64,000 nucleotides of DNA from Alphaproteobacteria bacterium. GTDB lineage: Bacteria > Pseudomonadota > Alphaproteobacteria > Caulobacterales > Caulobacteraceae. The translations under genes and the position numbers were made by a program. Shown piece after piece: positions 25,786 through 35,636 of the stretch. Within the stretch, counting starts at the first letter, position 1. Each line of letters begins with the position of its first letter. The stretch spans positions 53,433-117,432 of the forward strand of contig JANYET010000005.1 in assembly GCA_025359785.1 (NCBI GenBank), given 5' to 3'. Under the pieces are notes generated by a model. It was given only the letters and a program-made list of their open reading frames with translations. It did not search any database and was not told where the DNA came from.

Positions 25786-27594
25786 TTGCTGAACCGCCGC
25801 CACGTCCTTCTCACCGCCGGCGCGACGCTGGCGCTCGCCGGATCCGCCGCCGCGAAAGCCGCCACCGGGGCTGAAGCCCAGCTCAACACGGTGCTCGACG
25901 GCTTCTTCACCGAGATTCTCGATCTGAACCCGGAACTGTCGACCTCGCTGGGCCTGGATGTCGGCGCGCGGGCCGCCGACAAGTCGAAGCTCGGCCACGC
26001 GTCGCTGGCCAACCTGGCGCGGAACAAAGCCTTGAACACCGCCCAACTCGCCCGGTTGCGCGGCGTGAACCGCAAGGCGCTCACCGGCATGGCGGCGGTC
26101 AACTATGACTGCGTACTCTACGACCTGGAGACCACCGAGCGGGGCAACAAGGCCTTCGCCTACGGCCACGAGGGCGCGGGCAGCCCCTATATCATCAGCC
26201 AGATCAACGGGTCGTGGGGCGACGTTCCCGACTTCCTGGACAGCCAGCACACCATCGCCACCAAGGCCGACTGCGAGGCCTATATCGCCCGCCTCGACGC
26301 CTTTGCCCGCGTGATGGACGAAGAATGCGAGCGGGTGCGCCATGACGCGGGCCTGGGGGTCATTCCGCCGGACTTCGCCATCGCCGGCGCGCTTAAGCAG
26401 ATGAAGGTGCTGCATGCGCCGGCCGATCAATCGACGCTGGTCTCCTCGCTCGCCGAACGCGCCAAGGCCAAGGGCGTCGCCGGCGACTGGGCCGGGCAGG
26501 CGGCGAGCGTCTACACTGGCAAGGTGCTGCCGGCCCTGGAGCGCCAGATGGCGCTGATGGAAAGCCTTCAGCCCAAGGCGGCGCATGACGCCGGCGTCTG
26601 GCGCCTGCCGGATGGCGAGGCCTACTACGCCCAGGCGCTGCAGGGGCGCACCACCTCGACCCTCAGCCCCGCGGAGGTGCACAAGCTCGGTCTCGACATC
26701 ACCGCCGAGCTGTCGGCGCGGGCCGATGGGCTGTTCAAGAAGATCGGCCTCAGCCGGGGAACCGTCGGCGCGCGCTACGCCGAGCTCTACAAGGACCCGA
26801 AGTACCTCTATCCGGACAACGACGCCGGCAAGGCCAAGGAGGTCGCCGACCTAAACCAGCTGGTGCAGCGGATGCAGGCGCGGTTGCCGACCTACTTCGG
26901 GGCCTTGCCGAAGACGCCGCTGGAGATCCGTCGCATCCCCGTCGCGACCGAGCAGGGCGCCTCGACCCACTACACCAACGGCAGCCTCGATGGGACCAGA
27001 CCCGGCATCTATTGGCTGAACCTGCGCACCACCGCCGAAGCGCCGTTCTGGGACATGCCGACCACCACCTTCCACGAAGGCATTCCTGGGCACCACCTGC
27101 AGATCACCCTGCAGCAGGACGCCGACCTGCCGATGATCCGCAAGGCCGGCGGCTTCGGGGCCTATATCGAGGGCTGGGCGCTCTATTCCGAGCAGCTGGC
27201 CGACGAGATGGGCTTCTACAAGGACGAGCCGGCGTGGGAGCTGGGCTACATCCACGACGCTCTGCTGCGGTCGGGCCGGCTGGTCACCGACACCGGGCTG
27301 CACGCCCTGCGCTGGAGCCGCGAGAAGGCGGTCGCCACGCTGAGCGGCATCGAGGGCGACTCCGCCGACTACGCCGGTCAGGAGATCGAGCGCTACGCGG
27401 TCAATCCGGGCCAGGCCTGCAGCTACATGGTGGGCAAGGTCACCATCCTGCGCCTGCGCGCCAAGGCCCGCGCGGCGCTCGGCCCGAAGTTCGACATCCG
27501 CCAGTTCCACGATGCGGTGCTGCTGGCCGGCTCCATGCCGCTGACCGTGCTGGAGAACGTGGTCGACAACTACATCGCCGCGCACAAGGCGTAG
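25786..27594 (+). CDS. DUF885 family protein (putative secreted metallohydrolase)
   Basis: This 602-residue protein has a Tat-like signal (NRRHVLLTAGATLALAGSAA). The DUF885 metallopeptidase-like motif is TTFHEGIPGHHLQ, with a downstream Glu in EGWALYSEQLADEMG. The start is TTG at 25786, supported by GGAG 8 bases upstream and by the signal peptide beginning there. Members resemble M2/M3-fold carboxypeptidases; biochemical function is not established. It is a single gene facing away from the flavoprotein gene. Confidence 0.87.
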   Translation: MLNRRHVLLTAGATLALAGSAAAKAATGAEAQLNTVLDGFFTEILDLNPELSTSLGLDVGARAADKSKLGHASLANLARNKALNTAQLARLRGVNRKALTGMAAVNYDCVLYDLETTERGNKAFAYGHEGAGSPYIISQINGSWGDVPDFLDSQHTIATKADCEAYIARLDAFARVMDEECERVRHDAGLGVIPPDFAIAGALKQMKVLHAPADQSTLVSSLAERAKAKGVAGDWAGQAASVYTGKVLPALERQMALMESLQPKAAHDAGVWRLPDGEAYYAQALQGRTTSTLSPAEVHKLGLDITAELSARADGLFKKIGLSRGTVGARYAELYKDPKYLYPDNDAGKAKEVADLNQLVQRMQARLPTYFGALPKTPLEIRRIPVATEQGASTHYTNGSLDGTRPGIYWLNLRTTAEAPFWDMPTTTFHEGIPGHHLQITLQQDADLPMIRKAGGFGAYIEGWALYSEQLADEMGFYKDEPAWELGYIHDALLRSGRLVTDTGLHALRWSREKAVATLSGIEGDSADYAGQEIERYAVNPGQACSYMVGKVTILRLRAKARAALGPKFDIRQFHDAVLLAGSMPLTVLENVVDNYIAAHKA

Positions 27595-27703
27595 GGGGCT
27601 GACTCGCTAGCCATCTTTGTGGTCGTCATCCCTCGAACAAGCCGGCGATGACGATACGCAAGAGACTCAGCGATATGCAGATGCGTTTTCCCGAGCGACT
27701 GGC

Positions 27704-28465
27704 TCAGAACCAGCCTTCGCGTTTCAGCACCGCCGAATAGGTCCGGCTGACCGGGACGGTGAGGCCGCAGGTCAGCCGCAGCTCGCCACGGCCGCGCCGC
27801 CAGCGCACCGCCTCGATCGCGCCGGCGGCGACCCACCAGGACCGGTGGGTCTGGTAGCCGGCCAGGCTCGCGAGCTCGAGCAGCGCATCGCTGAACCGGG
27901 CGGTCACCAGCTCGTCGCCGGCGTCGGTGTGGACCCGCAGGTAGTGGTCCTGCGCCTCCACTGCGATCAGCCGGGCCGACCGGCGCTTCGCCGAAAGCCG
28001 TTGGCGAAAGGCGCTGGAGGGATCGATGGCCTCGTCCGGCGCCGGCGCCTTCGCGCGGGCGTTCCAGGCTCCGCGCCAGGCGAGCTGGCGCAGCAGCATG
28101 ACCCCGAAGCTGACCACGAACACCTGGACCAGGAGCGATGCGATATGCGGCTGGGCCGACTGCGGTCCGAGCATGCCCCACGACACGGCGTAGACCAGCG
28201 CGGCGACCGGCGGTGTCATCAACAGACTGTCGGCGATCAGGCGTGGCCAGAAGCCGCCCAGGCGGCGGCCGGCCAGCACGTCGATGGCGATGCCGATGAC
28301 GCCGCCTCCGACGATCACCGTCGGCCAATAGGCGATGCGGACCAGGACCGGGCGCTCGTCCGTGCCGAACGGGGCCAGGAAGGACATGAACACCCCGGCG
28401 CCGACCAGCAGCGCGGTCTCCGCCAGGATGCGGCGGATCGGGATGGGGCTGCTGGGCTTCGGCAT
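27704..28465 (-). CDS. Membrane-anchored LytTR-family transcriptional regulator
   Basis: This 253-residue protein has four membrane helices (about 12-130) followed by a C-terminal LytTR DNA-binding domain (about 155-253). The domain shows the typical IAVEAQDHYLRVHTDAGDE and TARFSDALLELA, ending with SRTYSAVLKREGWF. The ATG at 28465 is chosen because membrane homology begins there. There is no kinase or receiver domain, so sensing may be through the membrane part. It is divergent from the DUF2306 gene, a possible target. Confidence 0.88.
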   Translation of the reverse strand: MPKPSSPIPIRRILAETALLVGAGVFMSFLAPFGTDERPVLVRIAYWPTVIVGGGVIGIAIDVLAGRRLGGFWPRLIADSLLMTPPVAALVYAVSWGMLGPQSAQPHIASLLVQVFVVSFGVMLLRQLAWRGAWNARAKAPAPDEAIDPSSAFRQRLSAKRRSARLIAVEAQDHYLRVHTDAGDELVTARFSDALLELASLAGYQTHRSWWVAAGAIEAVRWRRGRGELRLTCGLTVPVSRTYSAVLKREGWF

Positions 28466-28616
28466 CGCCGCTCCGTCACGAGTCGCCCCGTCAGTCTGGC
28501 ACGCGCCAAGGGGGCCGCGCGACCCTTTCACGCAGAATGGGCGCCGTTCGCGGGTTGGCGCTCGCGCACCGTCCAGGCGGCTGGCAAGGCGACGTCGTTC
28601 CCAACGGAGTTCGACG

Positions 28617-29267
28617 ATGGTTCGTGTTTCCAAGAGCCTCTGGTTTCTGGCCGCTTTCCTCAGCCTGGGCGTGGCGCTGTTTTCCTACCGGGTGGTGCTG
28701 CCCAATCCGCCGGTTGTGGGCCCCGACGTGCTGGCCAACCTGATGCGCCGGCCCTGGCTGGCGATCCACGCCGGCCTGGCCGCCACCGCGCTGCTGATCG
28801 GGCCGTTCCAGTTCCTGCCTAGCCTGCGGGCCCGCGCGCCGAGGCTGCATCGGACGCTCGGCAAGATCTATGTCGCGGCCTGTCTGGGCAGCGCGCCCGC
28901 GGGCCTGTTGCTGGCCGTGGGAACCGACGCCGGGACGATGGCGCAATGGGGCTTCGGCACGCTGGCGGTGCTGTGGTTTTCGGTGACGGCGCGAGCCTTC
29001 TGGCTGGCGACCCAGGGCCGCATCGCCGAACATCGCCGCTGGATGGTGCGGTCCTTCGCCATGACCTTCGCGGCGGTGACGCTCAGGCTCTATCTGCCGA
29101 TCCCGCCGATCTTCCTTCACATGAGTTTCCTCGAGGGCTACCGCTGGATTTCCTGGCTGGCCTGGGCCCCGAACCTCGCGGCCGCGGAGATCTACCTGAA
29201 CTGGCGAACCTTGCGCGGCCAGTTCAATCGGCCTGCTGACAGGATGCTGTCAGCTGGGCCACAATAG
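28617..29267 (+). CDS. DUF2306 domain membrane protein
   Basis: This 216-residue protein has about six membrane helices. The DUF2306 signatures are HAGLAATALLIGPFQFLPSL, then LHRTLGKIYVAA and AEHRRWMVRSFAMTFAAVTL. Conserved His/Arg in these motifs are family-typical. The role is not established. The ATG at 28617 is used; a long upstream extension overlaps the divergent regulator and is rejected. A LytTR membrane regulator is divergent. Confidence 0.85.
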   Translation: MVRVSKSLWFLAAFLSLGVALFSYRVVLPNPPVVGPDVLANLMRRPWLAIHAGLAATALLIGPFQFLPSLRARAPRLHRTLGKIYVAACLGSAPAGLLLAVGTDAGTMAQWGFGTLAVLWFSVTARAFWLATQGRIAEHRRWMVRSFAMTFAAVTLRLYLPIPPIFLHMSFLEGYRWISWLAWAPNLAAAEIYLNWRTLRGQFNRPADRMLSAGPQ

Positions 29268-29317
29268 GGTCCGCAGATCGCCGCGGCCCATGCCGCCGCG
29301 GATCAGAGGAAGCCGTC

Positions 29318-29947
29318 ATGTCCAGGGAACTCGTCTTCTACACCAACCCGATGTCGCGCGGACGGATCGTGCGGTGGATGCTGGAAGAGCTGGGCCAGCC
29401 CTATCGCACCGAAATCCTCGACTATGCGACGACCCTGAAAAGCCCGGACTATCTGGCGATCAACCCAATGGGCAAGATCCCGGCGATCAAGCATGGCGAC
29501 ACGGTGGTGACCGAGGGGGCGGCGATCTGCGCCTATCTGGCTGACGCCTTTCCGGAGGCGGGCCTGGCGCCGCCGCTGGCCGAGCGCGGCGACTACTATC
29601 GGTGGCTGTTCTTCGCGGCGGGGCCAGTCGAGGCCGCGGTCAGCGTCAAGAGCCTGGGCATCGAGGTGCCGGCCGACAAGCAGATGATGGTCGGTTGGGG
29701 CTCGACCAAGGACCTGCTGCATACCCTCGAACTCGCGGTCACCGACCGTGAGTTTGTCGCCGGGGACCGGTTCACGGCGGCGGATGTCTATTTCGGGTCG
29801 CACCTCGGCTGGGGCATGCAGTTCGGCGGGATCGAGAAGCGTCCGGCGTTCGAGGCCTATTGGGACCGTCTGTTCAAGCGGCCCGCCGCGATCCGCGCCC
29901 GCGCGATCGACGACGCCCTGCTGCCCGCCCAGCCGCAGCCGGCGTAG
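29318..29947 (+). CDS. Glutathione S-transferase family protein
   Basis: This 209-residue two-domain GST has a thioredoxin-fold N-terminal domain (LVFYTNPMSRGRIVRWMLEE, cis-Pro in NPMGKIPAI, glutathione contacts in TEGAAICAYLAD). The all-helical C-terminal domain has DRFTAADVYFGSHLG. It probably conjugates or reduces electrophiles in the cytoplasm. It stands alone, 50 bases after the DUF2306 gene. Confidence 0.92.
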   Translation: MSRELVFYTNPMSRGRIVRWMLEELGQPYRTEILDYATTLKSPDYLAINPMGKIPAIKHGDTVVTEGAAICAYLADAFPEAGLAPPLAERGDYYRWLFFAAGPVEAAVSVKSLGIEVPADKQMMVGWGSTKDLLHTLELAVTDREFVAGDRFTAADVYFGSHLGWGMQFGGIEKRPAFEAYWDRLFKRPAAIRARAIDDALLPAQPQPA

Positions 29948-30028
29948 TGTGCTGGTTCTGAAGTTCGCCAGAGCCCGCCACCAGCGCTTGCGACCTTTGG
30001 AATCGGGACACTAGATCGGCCCGGCTTC

Positions 30029-30418
30029 CTAAGCCTTGGGTTCGATCAGGTCCCAGCGGTTGCCGTAGAGGTCCTCGAAGACCGCGACGACGCCGTAGGG
30101 CTCCCGGCGCGGCGCCTCAAGGAAGCGGACGCCAGCGGCCAGCATGCGGGCGTGCTGACCGGCGAAATCGTCGGTCTCCAGGAACAGCATCACCCGGCCT
30201 GCGCCGGCGTCGCCAATGCGGGCAACCTGGGGGGGATCTGTGGGCTTGGCGAGCAACAGGCCCGAACCGGCGGCGCCGGGCGTCACCACCACCCAGCGCT
30301 TGCCGTCGCCCTGGTCGGTGTCGGCGGTGAGGGTGAAGCCGAGCCCGTCCACGAAGAAGGCGATGGCTTCGTCGTAGTCGCGGACCAGCAGGGCGGTGAG
30401 CGCAAGGCGCAGAGTCAT
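30029..30418 (-). CDS. VOC family (glyoxalase/bleomycin-resistance-like) protein
   Basis: This 129-residue protein has two beta-alpha-beta-beta-beta modules. ALLVRDYDEAIAFFVDGLGF opens the first, and FEDLYGNRWDLIEPKA closes the second, with the metal-ligand Glu position in the last strand. It follows the LysR gene by 10 bases on the same strand, so the two are probably co-transcribed. Substrate unknown. Confidence 0.88.
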   Translation of the reverse strand: MTLRLALTALLVRDYDEAIAFFVDGLGFTLTADTDQGDGKRWVVVTPGAAGSGLLLAKPTDPPQVARIGDAGAGRVMLFLETDDFAGQHARMLAAGVRFLEAPRREPYGVVAVFEDLYGNRWDLIEPKA

Positions 30419-30428
30419 GGCGAGGTCC

Positions 30429-31382
30429 TCAGAGCGTAGCGGCGACGGAGCGGATCAGCTCGTGCATCCAGGCGATGGCGGGCTCGGCCAGCCGTTCCTT
30501 GAGATAGAGCAGGCTGACATTCACTCGCGGGCTTTCGTAGGGCGGATCAATCAGCTGCACCCGGGCCGAGAGCAGGGCAAGGCGGCGCGGGATCAGGGTC
30601 GCCATGTCCGTGCGGCCGGCGACGGCGAGCGCCGTATAGGTGTCGGGCACGGAGACGCCGACGCGCCGGGTGAGGCCGCCGGCGGCCAGCGCGGCCTCGA
30701 AGGCGCCGGCATCCTCCCAGCTGGCGCGGCTGACGAAGGGGCGGCGCTCCCCGCCTTCCTCGATCAGGCCAGGCAGGTTGCGGGCGATCACGATGTGCGG
30801 AACCGAGACCAGGGTCGCCATGTCGATCCTCGCACTCTGAAAGGCCGGGTGTGCCGCGCGGACCACCCAGACCAGCTCTTCGGTAAAGATCGTCTCGCGG
30901 GCGTAGCGCTCGGGGGCGGCCAGCACGCTGCCAACCAGGAAGTCCGCGCGGCGCGCATCCATGCGCTCCAGCACGTCCAGCGCCAGTTCGGCGATCATCA
31001 GCTCGGCGTGAGGCGCGACCTCGGCCAGCCTGCTGGCCACCGGCGGCGCCAGAATGGCGCTGGCGTAGGCGCCGGTGACCACCGCGAACCGCCGCTCGCT
31101 GATCGCCGGGTCGAAGTCGGAGGGCGCGAGTGCGGCCTGCAGCTGGTTCAGGGCGGCATGCACCTGCGGACCCATCTCCACCGCCCTGGGCGTGGGCTGC
31201 ATGCCGGCCGTCCCGCGCACGAAGAGGTCGTCGCTCAGCATGTAGCGCAGGCGGTTCAGGGCGTGGCTCACCGCCGACTGGGTGAGGCCCAGGCGTGCGC
31301 CGGTCCGCGTGACGCTCCGCTCCTCGAGCAGAACGTCGAACACGCGCAGCAGGTTGAGATCGAGATTATGAGCCTGGTTCAT
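30429..31382 (-). CDS. LysR-family transcriptional regulator
   Basis: This 317-residue regulator has an N-terminal winged helix (DLNLLRVFDVLLEERSVTRTGARLGLTQSAVSH, residues about 8-40, given here in parts: LNLLRVFDVLLEE and LGLTQSAVSHALNRLR). The C-terminal part is a periplasmic-binding-like effector domain. It belongs to the NodD/NahR-like subgroup by its VRGTAGMQPTPRA segment. It is divergent from the efflux operon start at 31520 (137-base gap) and is the likely regulator of that operon, of itself and of the VOC gene. Confidence 0.92.
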   Translation of the reverse strand: MNQAHNLDLNLLRVFDVLLEERSVTRTGARLGLTQSAVSHALNRLRYMLSDDLFVRGTAGMQPTPRAVEMGPQVHAALNQLQAALAPSDFDPAISERRFAVVTGAYASAILAPPVASRLAEVAPHAELMIAELALDVLERMDARRADFLVGSVLAAPERYARETIFTEELVWVVRAAHPAFQSARIDMATLVSVPHIVIARNLPGLIEEGGERRPFVSRASWEDAGAFEAALAAGGLTRRVGVSVPDTYTALAVAGRTDMATLIPRRLALLSARVQLIDPPYESPRVNVSLLYLKERLAEPAIAWMHELIRSVAATL

Positions 31383-31519
31383 TTGACGCGTGACAACATA
31401 TCATTTGGGTCATCGGCGTGGCAGTCCTATCTCAGGTCTCGACGGGAACGCCGGCGCGGCCAAGCATGGCCTGCGTCCTCTGTTCCATTTGCGGCATCTA
31501 CATTCGGAAAGGGGCTCGC

Positions 31520-32644
31520 GTGAGCGAACCTGAAGTCATCCCGCTCCGCGGTAACGCCGATGTCGAGCCCCCGGCGAGGCAGAGCTTCATGCGCCGCATG
31601 CGCTGGCCGCTGATCGCCGGCGGGCCGCTGCTGATCGCCGCGATCGTCGTCTATTTCATCGTCACCGGCGGCAAGACCCAGACCACCGACAACGCCTATG
31701 TGCAGATCGCCAAGGCGCCGGTCGCGCCGTCCATCGCCGGGCGGGTCACCGACGTCTACGTCCACGAGAACCAATATGTGAAGCGCGGCCAGGTGCTGTT
31801 CCGCCTGGACGCCCGCGACATGCAGGCGACCGCCGAGGCCGCCTCGGCGCAGGTCGCCAACGCCGCCATGCAGGTGGGCGCGCTGCGCGCCAGCTATCAG
31901 CAGCAGCAGGCCCTGGTGCAGGCCGCCAAGGACCAGCTGGCCTTCGCCACGACCGAGGCGACGCGCGCCAAGGCGCTCGCCAATGTCGGCGTCGATTCTC
32001 AGGCCCAGGTGGATCAGGCCAACCACGCGGTGCTGGCCGCGCGCAGCCAGCTGGCCGCCGCCCAGCAGCAGGCTCAGCAGGTGCTGGCCAACCTCGGTGG
32101 CAACCCGAACCTGGCGCCCGGCGCCGCGCCCGCGGTGATGCAAGCCCAGGCGCAGCTCGACCGCGCCCGGCTCAACATGTCCTACGCGACCGTCGTCGCG
32201 CCGGCCGACGGCATCGTCACCCGCGTCGACCAGATGCCGGTGGGGACCTACCTGAACGCCGCGCAGACAGGCTTTTTCCTGCTTTCTGGCGAGCCCTGGA
32301 TCGAGGCCAATTTCAAGGAAGACCAGCTGGCCCACATGAAGGTCGGCCAGCCGGTGACGATCAAGGTCGACGCCGATCCCGACGCGCGCATCAAGGGCCA
32401 CGTGGCGAGCTTTTCGCCGGGCACCGGCCAGGCCTTCTCGGCCCTTCCGGCCCAGAACGCGACGGGCAACTGGGTGAAGGTCGTCCAGCGCCTGCCGGTC
32501 CGGATCACCTTCGACAAGACCCCGCCGGACATGGCCGGTCGCGCCGGGCTTTCCGCGAAGGTCATCGTCGATGTCCAGGCCCCCGGTCAGGCCCCTAGTC
32601 AGGCCTCGGGGCAGGCGACCGGCCGCGCGGCTGGCTCGCGCTAG
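31520..32644 (+). CDS. HlyD/EmrA-family efflux membrane-fusion protein
   Basis: This 374-residue periplasmic adaptor has one membrane helix (about 33-53), TTDNAYVQIAKAPVAPSIAG and NQYVKRGQVLFRLD (lipoyl half-motif), a Gln/Ala-rich coiled-coil hairpin, then ATVVAPADGIVTRVDQMPVG and the beta-barrel ANFKEDQLAHMKVGQ. The start is GTG 31520, preceded by AAAGGGG. It heads a tripartite efflux operon with the DHA2 pump and NodT-type outer membrane factor. Confidence 0.92.
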   Translation: MSEPEVIPLRGNADVEPPARQSFMRRMRWPLIAGGPLLIAAIVVYFIVTGGKTQTTDNAYVQIAKAPVAPSIAGRVTDVYVHENQYVKRGQVLFRLDARDMQATAEAASAQVANAAMQVGALRASYQQQQALVQAAKDQLAFATTEATRAKALANVGVDSQAQVDQANHAVLAARSQLAAAQQQAQQVLANLGGNPNLAPGAAPAVMQAQAQLDRARLNMSYATVVAPADGIVTRVDQMPVGTYLNAAQTGFFLLSGEPWIEANFKEDQLAHMKVGQPVTIKVDADPDARIKGHVASFSPGTGQAFSALPAQNATGNWVKVVQRLPVRITFDKTPPDMAGRAGLSAKVIVDVQAPGQAPSQASGQATGRAAGSR

Positions 32645-32656
32645 GGCCTGACGGCC

Positions 32657-34183
32657 ATGGTCACCGCACACGACGCCCGGAATCGCTGGCCGATCACCAT
32701 TTCGATCATGCTGGCGACGGTGATGAACTCGCTGGACACGACGATCGCCAACGTGGCCCTGCCGAATATGCAGGGCTCGGTTTCGGCCTCGCCGGAACAG
32801 ATCACCTGGGTGCTCACCTCCTACATCGTCGCCGCGGCGATCATGACGCCGCTATCCGGCTGGCTTGCTGACCGGGTCGGCCGCAAGCGGATGTTCCTGA
32901 TCTCCATCGGCGGCTTCACGGCGGCCTCGATGCTCTGTGGCCTGGCCACCAGCCTGCCGGAGATCGTGGCCTTTCGCGTCCTGCAGGGTGTGTTCGGCGC
33001 GGCCTTGATCCCGCTGTCGCAGGCGGTGCTGCTCGACATCAACCCGCCGGAGAAGCACGGCCAGGCGATGGCGATCTGGGGCGCCGGCGCGATCCTGGGG
33101 CCGGTGCTGGGCCCGGCGCTTGGCGGCTATTTCACGGAGTATTTCTCCTGGCGCTGGTGCTTCTTCATCAACCTGCCGGTGGGCATCCTGGCCTTCCTGG
33201 GGGTGCTGTTCTTCATCTCCGGCGACCGGCTCGCCAAGGCCAAGCGGTTCGACTTCCTGGGCTTTGGGATGCTCACCCTGTTCATCGCGGCGTTTCAGAT
33301 GGTGCTGGACCGCGGGCCCAGCCAGGACTGGTTCCAGTCGAGGGAAATCTGGACCGAGGCGATCCTGGCCGCCGTCGGCCTCTGGGTCTTCGTGATCCAC
33401 ACCTTGACCACCGACCATCCGTTCTTCGACCGGGCGCTGCTGCGCGACCGCAACTTCGTGACCGCCAGCGTTTTCGGCTTCTTCGTCGGCATCCTGCTGT
33501 TCTCCACCATGGCGCTGCTGCCGCCGATGATGCAGACCCTGATGGGCTATCCGGTGCTGACGTCCGGCCTGATCAGCATGCCGCGCGGCGTCGGCTCCTT
33601 CGTCGCCATGTTCCTGGTGGGCCGGCTGATCGGCAAGGTGGATACCCGCCTGATCCTCTTCGTGGGCCTGACCATCAGCTGCGCGGCGCTGTGGCAGATG
33701 CTGAATTTCGACCTGTCGATGACGGTCTGGCCGTTTGTCATCTCGGGGGTCATCCAGGGGCTCGGCGTGGGACTGCTGTTCGTGCCGCTTTCGACGTTGG
33801 CCTTCGCGACGGTCCCGCCGCACCTGCGGCCGGAGGGCTCCGGCATCTACACCCTGACCCGCAATCTCGGGTCCAGCGTCGGCATCTCGATTATGAACGC
33901 CCTGGTCGTGGCCAATACCCAGACCCTGCACGCCGCGCTGGCTGGCAGGGTCGTGGCCACCGATGCGGTCGTGCGCGCGTCCCTGCCCCGAATGCTGGAT
34001 CCCTCGACGACCGCCGGGATCACCGCCCTGAACGGCGAAATCACCCGCCAGGGCTCGATGGTCGCCTATATCGACGACTTCCGCCTCATGCTCATCATCA
34101 CCATCGCCTGCATGCCCATGCTGCTGCTCATGCGCAAACCGAGACGTGCCGGCGGGGAGCCCCTACATGCCGTTATCGATTAA
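32657..34183 (+). CDS. DHA2-family (EmrB/QacA) multidrug efflux MFS transporter
   Basis: This 508-residue, 14-helix drug:proton antiporter has the motifs NSLDTTIANVALPNMQG in helix 1 and GWLADRVGRKRMF (motif A). Motif C-like GAGAILGPVLGPALGG is in helix 5. It starts 12 bases after the adaptor gene and its end overlaps the outer membrane factor gene. It exports hydrophobic compounds through the tripartite complex; the substrates are unknown. Confidence 0.94.
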   Translation: MVTAHDARNRWPITISIMLATVMNSLDTTIANVALPNMQGSVSASPEQITWVLTSYIVAAAIMTPLSGWLADRVGRKRMFLISIGGFTAASMLCGLATSLPEIVAFRVLQGVFGAALIPLSQAVLLDINPPEKHGQAMAIWGAGAILGPVLGPALGGYFTEYFSWRWCFFINLPVGILAFLGVLFFISGDRLAKAKRFDFLGFGMLTLFIAAFQMVLDRGPSQDWFQSREIWTEAILAAVGLWVFVIHTLTTDHPFFDRALLRDRNFVTASVFGFFVGILLFSTMALLPPMMQTLMGYPVLTSGLISMPRGVGSFVAMFLVGRLIGKVDTRLILFVGLTISCAALWQMLNFDLSMTVWPFVISGVIQGLGVGLLFVPLSTLAFATVPPHLRPEGSGIYTLTRNLGSSVGISIMNALVVANTQTLHAALAGRVVATDAVVRASLPRMLDPSTTAGITALNGEITRQGSMVAYIDDFRLMLIITIACMPMLLLMRKPRRAGGEPLHAVID

Positions 34184-35636
34184 GCCTCTCCGCCGTTTGG
34201 CGGCATCCGCCTCGGCGCTCGCGCTGGCCGGGTGCGCCACCGTCGGCCCCAGCTTCAAGCCGCCCGAGGCCCCGCGGGGCGCGGCGGCGGGCGGATACGC
34301 CATGGCCGGCGACAGCGCGGCGCCGGGCGTGACGCTGAGCCCCGACGCACGGGTCGCTGGGCCCTGGTGGCAGGCCTTCGGCTCGCCTGAACTGGACGTG
34401 GTGATCCGCCAGGCGGTGGCTGACAGCCCGTCGGTCGACGAGGCGCGCGCGACGCTGGAAAAGGCCCAGGCCCAGGCGCGGGCGACCCGCGGCGCCCAGT
34501 TCGTGCAGGCCGACGCCAAGGCCTTGGCGGAGCGCGAGCGGATCAACCTCGCCGCCTTCGGCTTCAGCGGCTTCCCGGGACAGGGCTCGGTCTCCAACCC
34601 GACGATCAATCTCTATCAGGTGGGCGGATCGGTCAGCTACGACCTCGACCTGTTCGGCGGGCGCCGGCGCGCCACCGAGCGCGACAACGCCAAGGCCCAG
34701 TCGGCCGCGCGCCACGCCGACGCCGCCTACCTTTCGCTGTCCGGCAATATCGCCCTGCAGGCCATGCGGATCGCCAGCCTGCGCGGCCAGATTCAGGCCA
34801 CCAAGGCGATCATCGCCGACGACCGCCGGGTCATCGACATGGTCCAGAGGGCGGAGGCCGCCGGTGGCCAGGCCCATTCGGCGCTGTCCGGCGGCGTGGC
34901 CCAACTCGCCGAGGACGAGTCGCTGCTGCCGCCGCTGCAGCGCGACCTCGACAGGGCGCGCCACCAGATGGCGCTGCTGGCCGGCAAGTCACCGGCGGCG
35001 TGGACCGCGCCGGACTTCGACCTCGCCAGGCTGACGGTCCCGGCTGATGTGCCGGTCAGCCTGCCCTCGCAACTGATCCGCAACCGGCCCGACATCCAGG
35101 CCGCGGAGGCCGACCTGCACGCGGCGACCGCGGCGGTCGGCGTGGCGGTGGCCGCGCAGTATCCGAACATCCGGCTCTCCGCGGTCCTGACCCAGGAGGG
35201 GTTGCAGCCCGGCAAGCTGTTCGAGGCCGACAGCGCGGCCTGGACGATCCTGGGCGGCGTCACCGCCCCGGTGTTCCACGGCGGGACCCTGAAGGCCGAG
35301 CGGCGGGCCGCCGAGGCCGACGCGCGGATCGCGCTCGCCCGCTACGAACAGACGGTGCTGAAGGCCTTCGTGCAGGTGTCCGACGTGCTCTCCGACCTGG
35401 GCGCGGACCGGCTGGCGATCGAGTCCCTCGAGCTGGTCAACCGGGCGGCCGAACAGGGCGCGGCGGACTCGCAGAACGCGCTCCGCCTGGGCGGCGGCCC
35501 GATGGTCGATGTGGTCCAGTCGCAGCGGACGCTAAGCCGCGCGCGCCGCGCCCTGGTGGAAGCCAAGGGCCGCCGGATGAGCGATCTGGTCGAACTCTAC
35601 GCGGCCACCGCCGCCGACTGGCGGACGGCGCGTTAG
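34167..35636 (+). CDS. RND/MFS-type outer membrane efflux lipoprotein, NodT family
   Basis: This 489-residue TolC-like protein has a lipoprotein signal ending LALAGCATVGP. Two OEP repeats follow, each with long coiled-coil helices and VSYDLDLFGGRRRATERDNA in the first; IRNRPDIQAAEADLHAATA begins the second. ATG 34167 (with GGGGAG upstream) is preferred over ATG 34146 because the lipoprotein signal begins there. It overlaps the DHA2 gene by 17 bases. Its stop shares TTAG with the convergent MHS transporter gene. Confidence 0.93.
   Translation: MPLSIKPLRRLAASASALALAGCATVGPSFKPPEAPRGAAAGGYAMAGDSAAPGVTLSPDARVAGPWWQAFGSPELDVVIRQAVADSPSVDEARATLEKAQAQARATRGAQFVQADAKALAERERINLAAFGFSGFPGQGSVSNPTINLYQVGGSVSYDLDLFGGRRRATERDNAKAQSAARHADAAYLSLSGNIALQAMRIASLRGQIQATKAIIADDRRVIDMVQRAEAAGGQAHSALSGGVAQLAEDESLLPPLQRDLDRARHQMALLAGKSPAAWTAPDFDLARLTVPADVPVSLPSQLIRNRPDIQAAEADLHAATAAVGVAVAAQYPNIRLSAVLTQEGLQPGKLFEADSAAWTILGGVTAPVFHGGTLKAERRAAEADARIALARYEQTVLKAFVQVSDVLSDLGADRLAIESLELVNRAAEQGAADSQNALRLGGGPMVDVVQSQRTLSRARRALVEAKGRRMSDLVELYAATAADWRTAR

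Noticed and set aside
27624..27653. Inverted repeat CGTCATC/GATGACG between the DUF885 and LytTR genes as a terminator
   Set aside because: The stem is only 7 bp around a 16-base loop, with no T tract; support is too weak.
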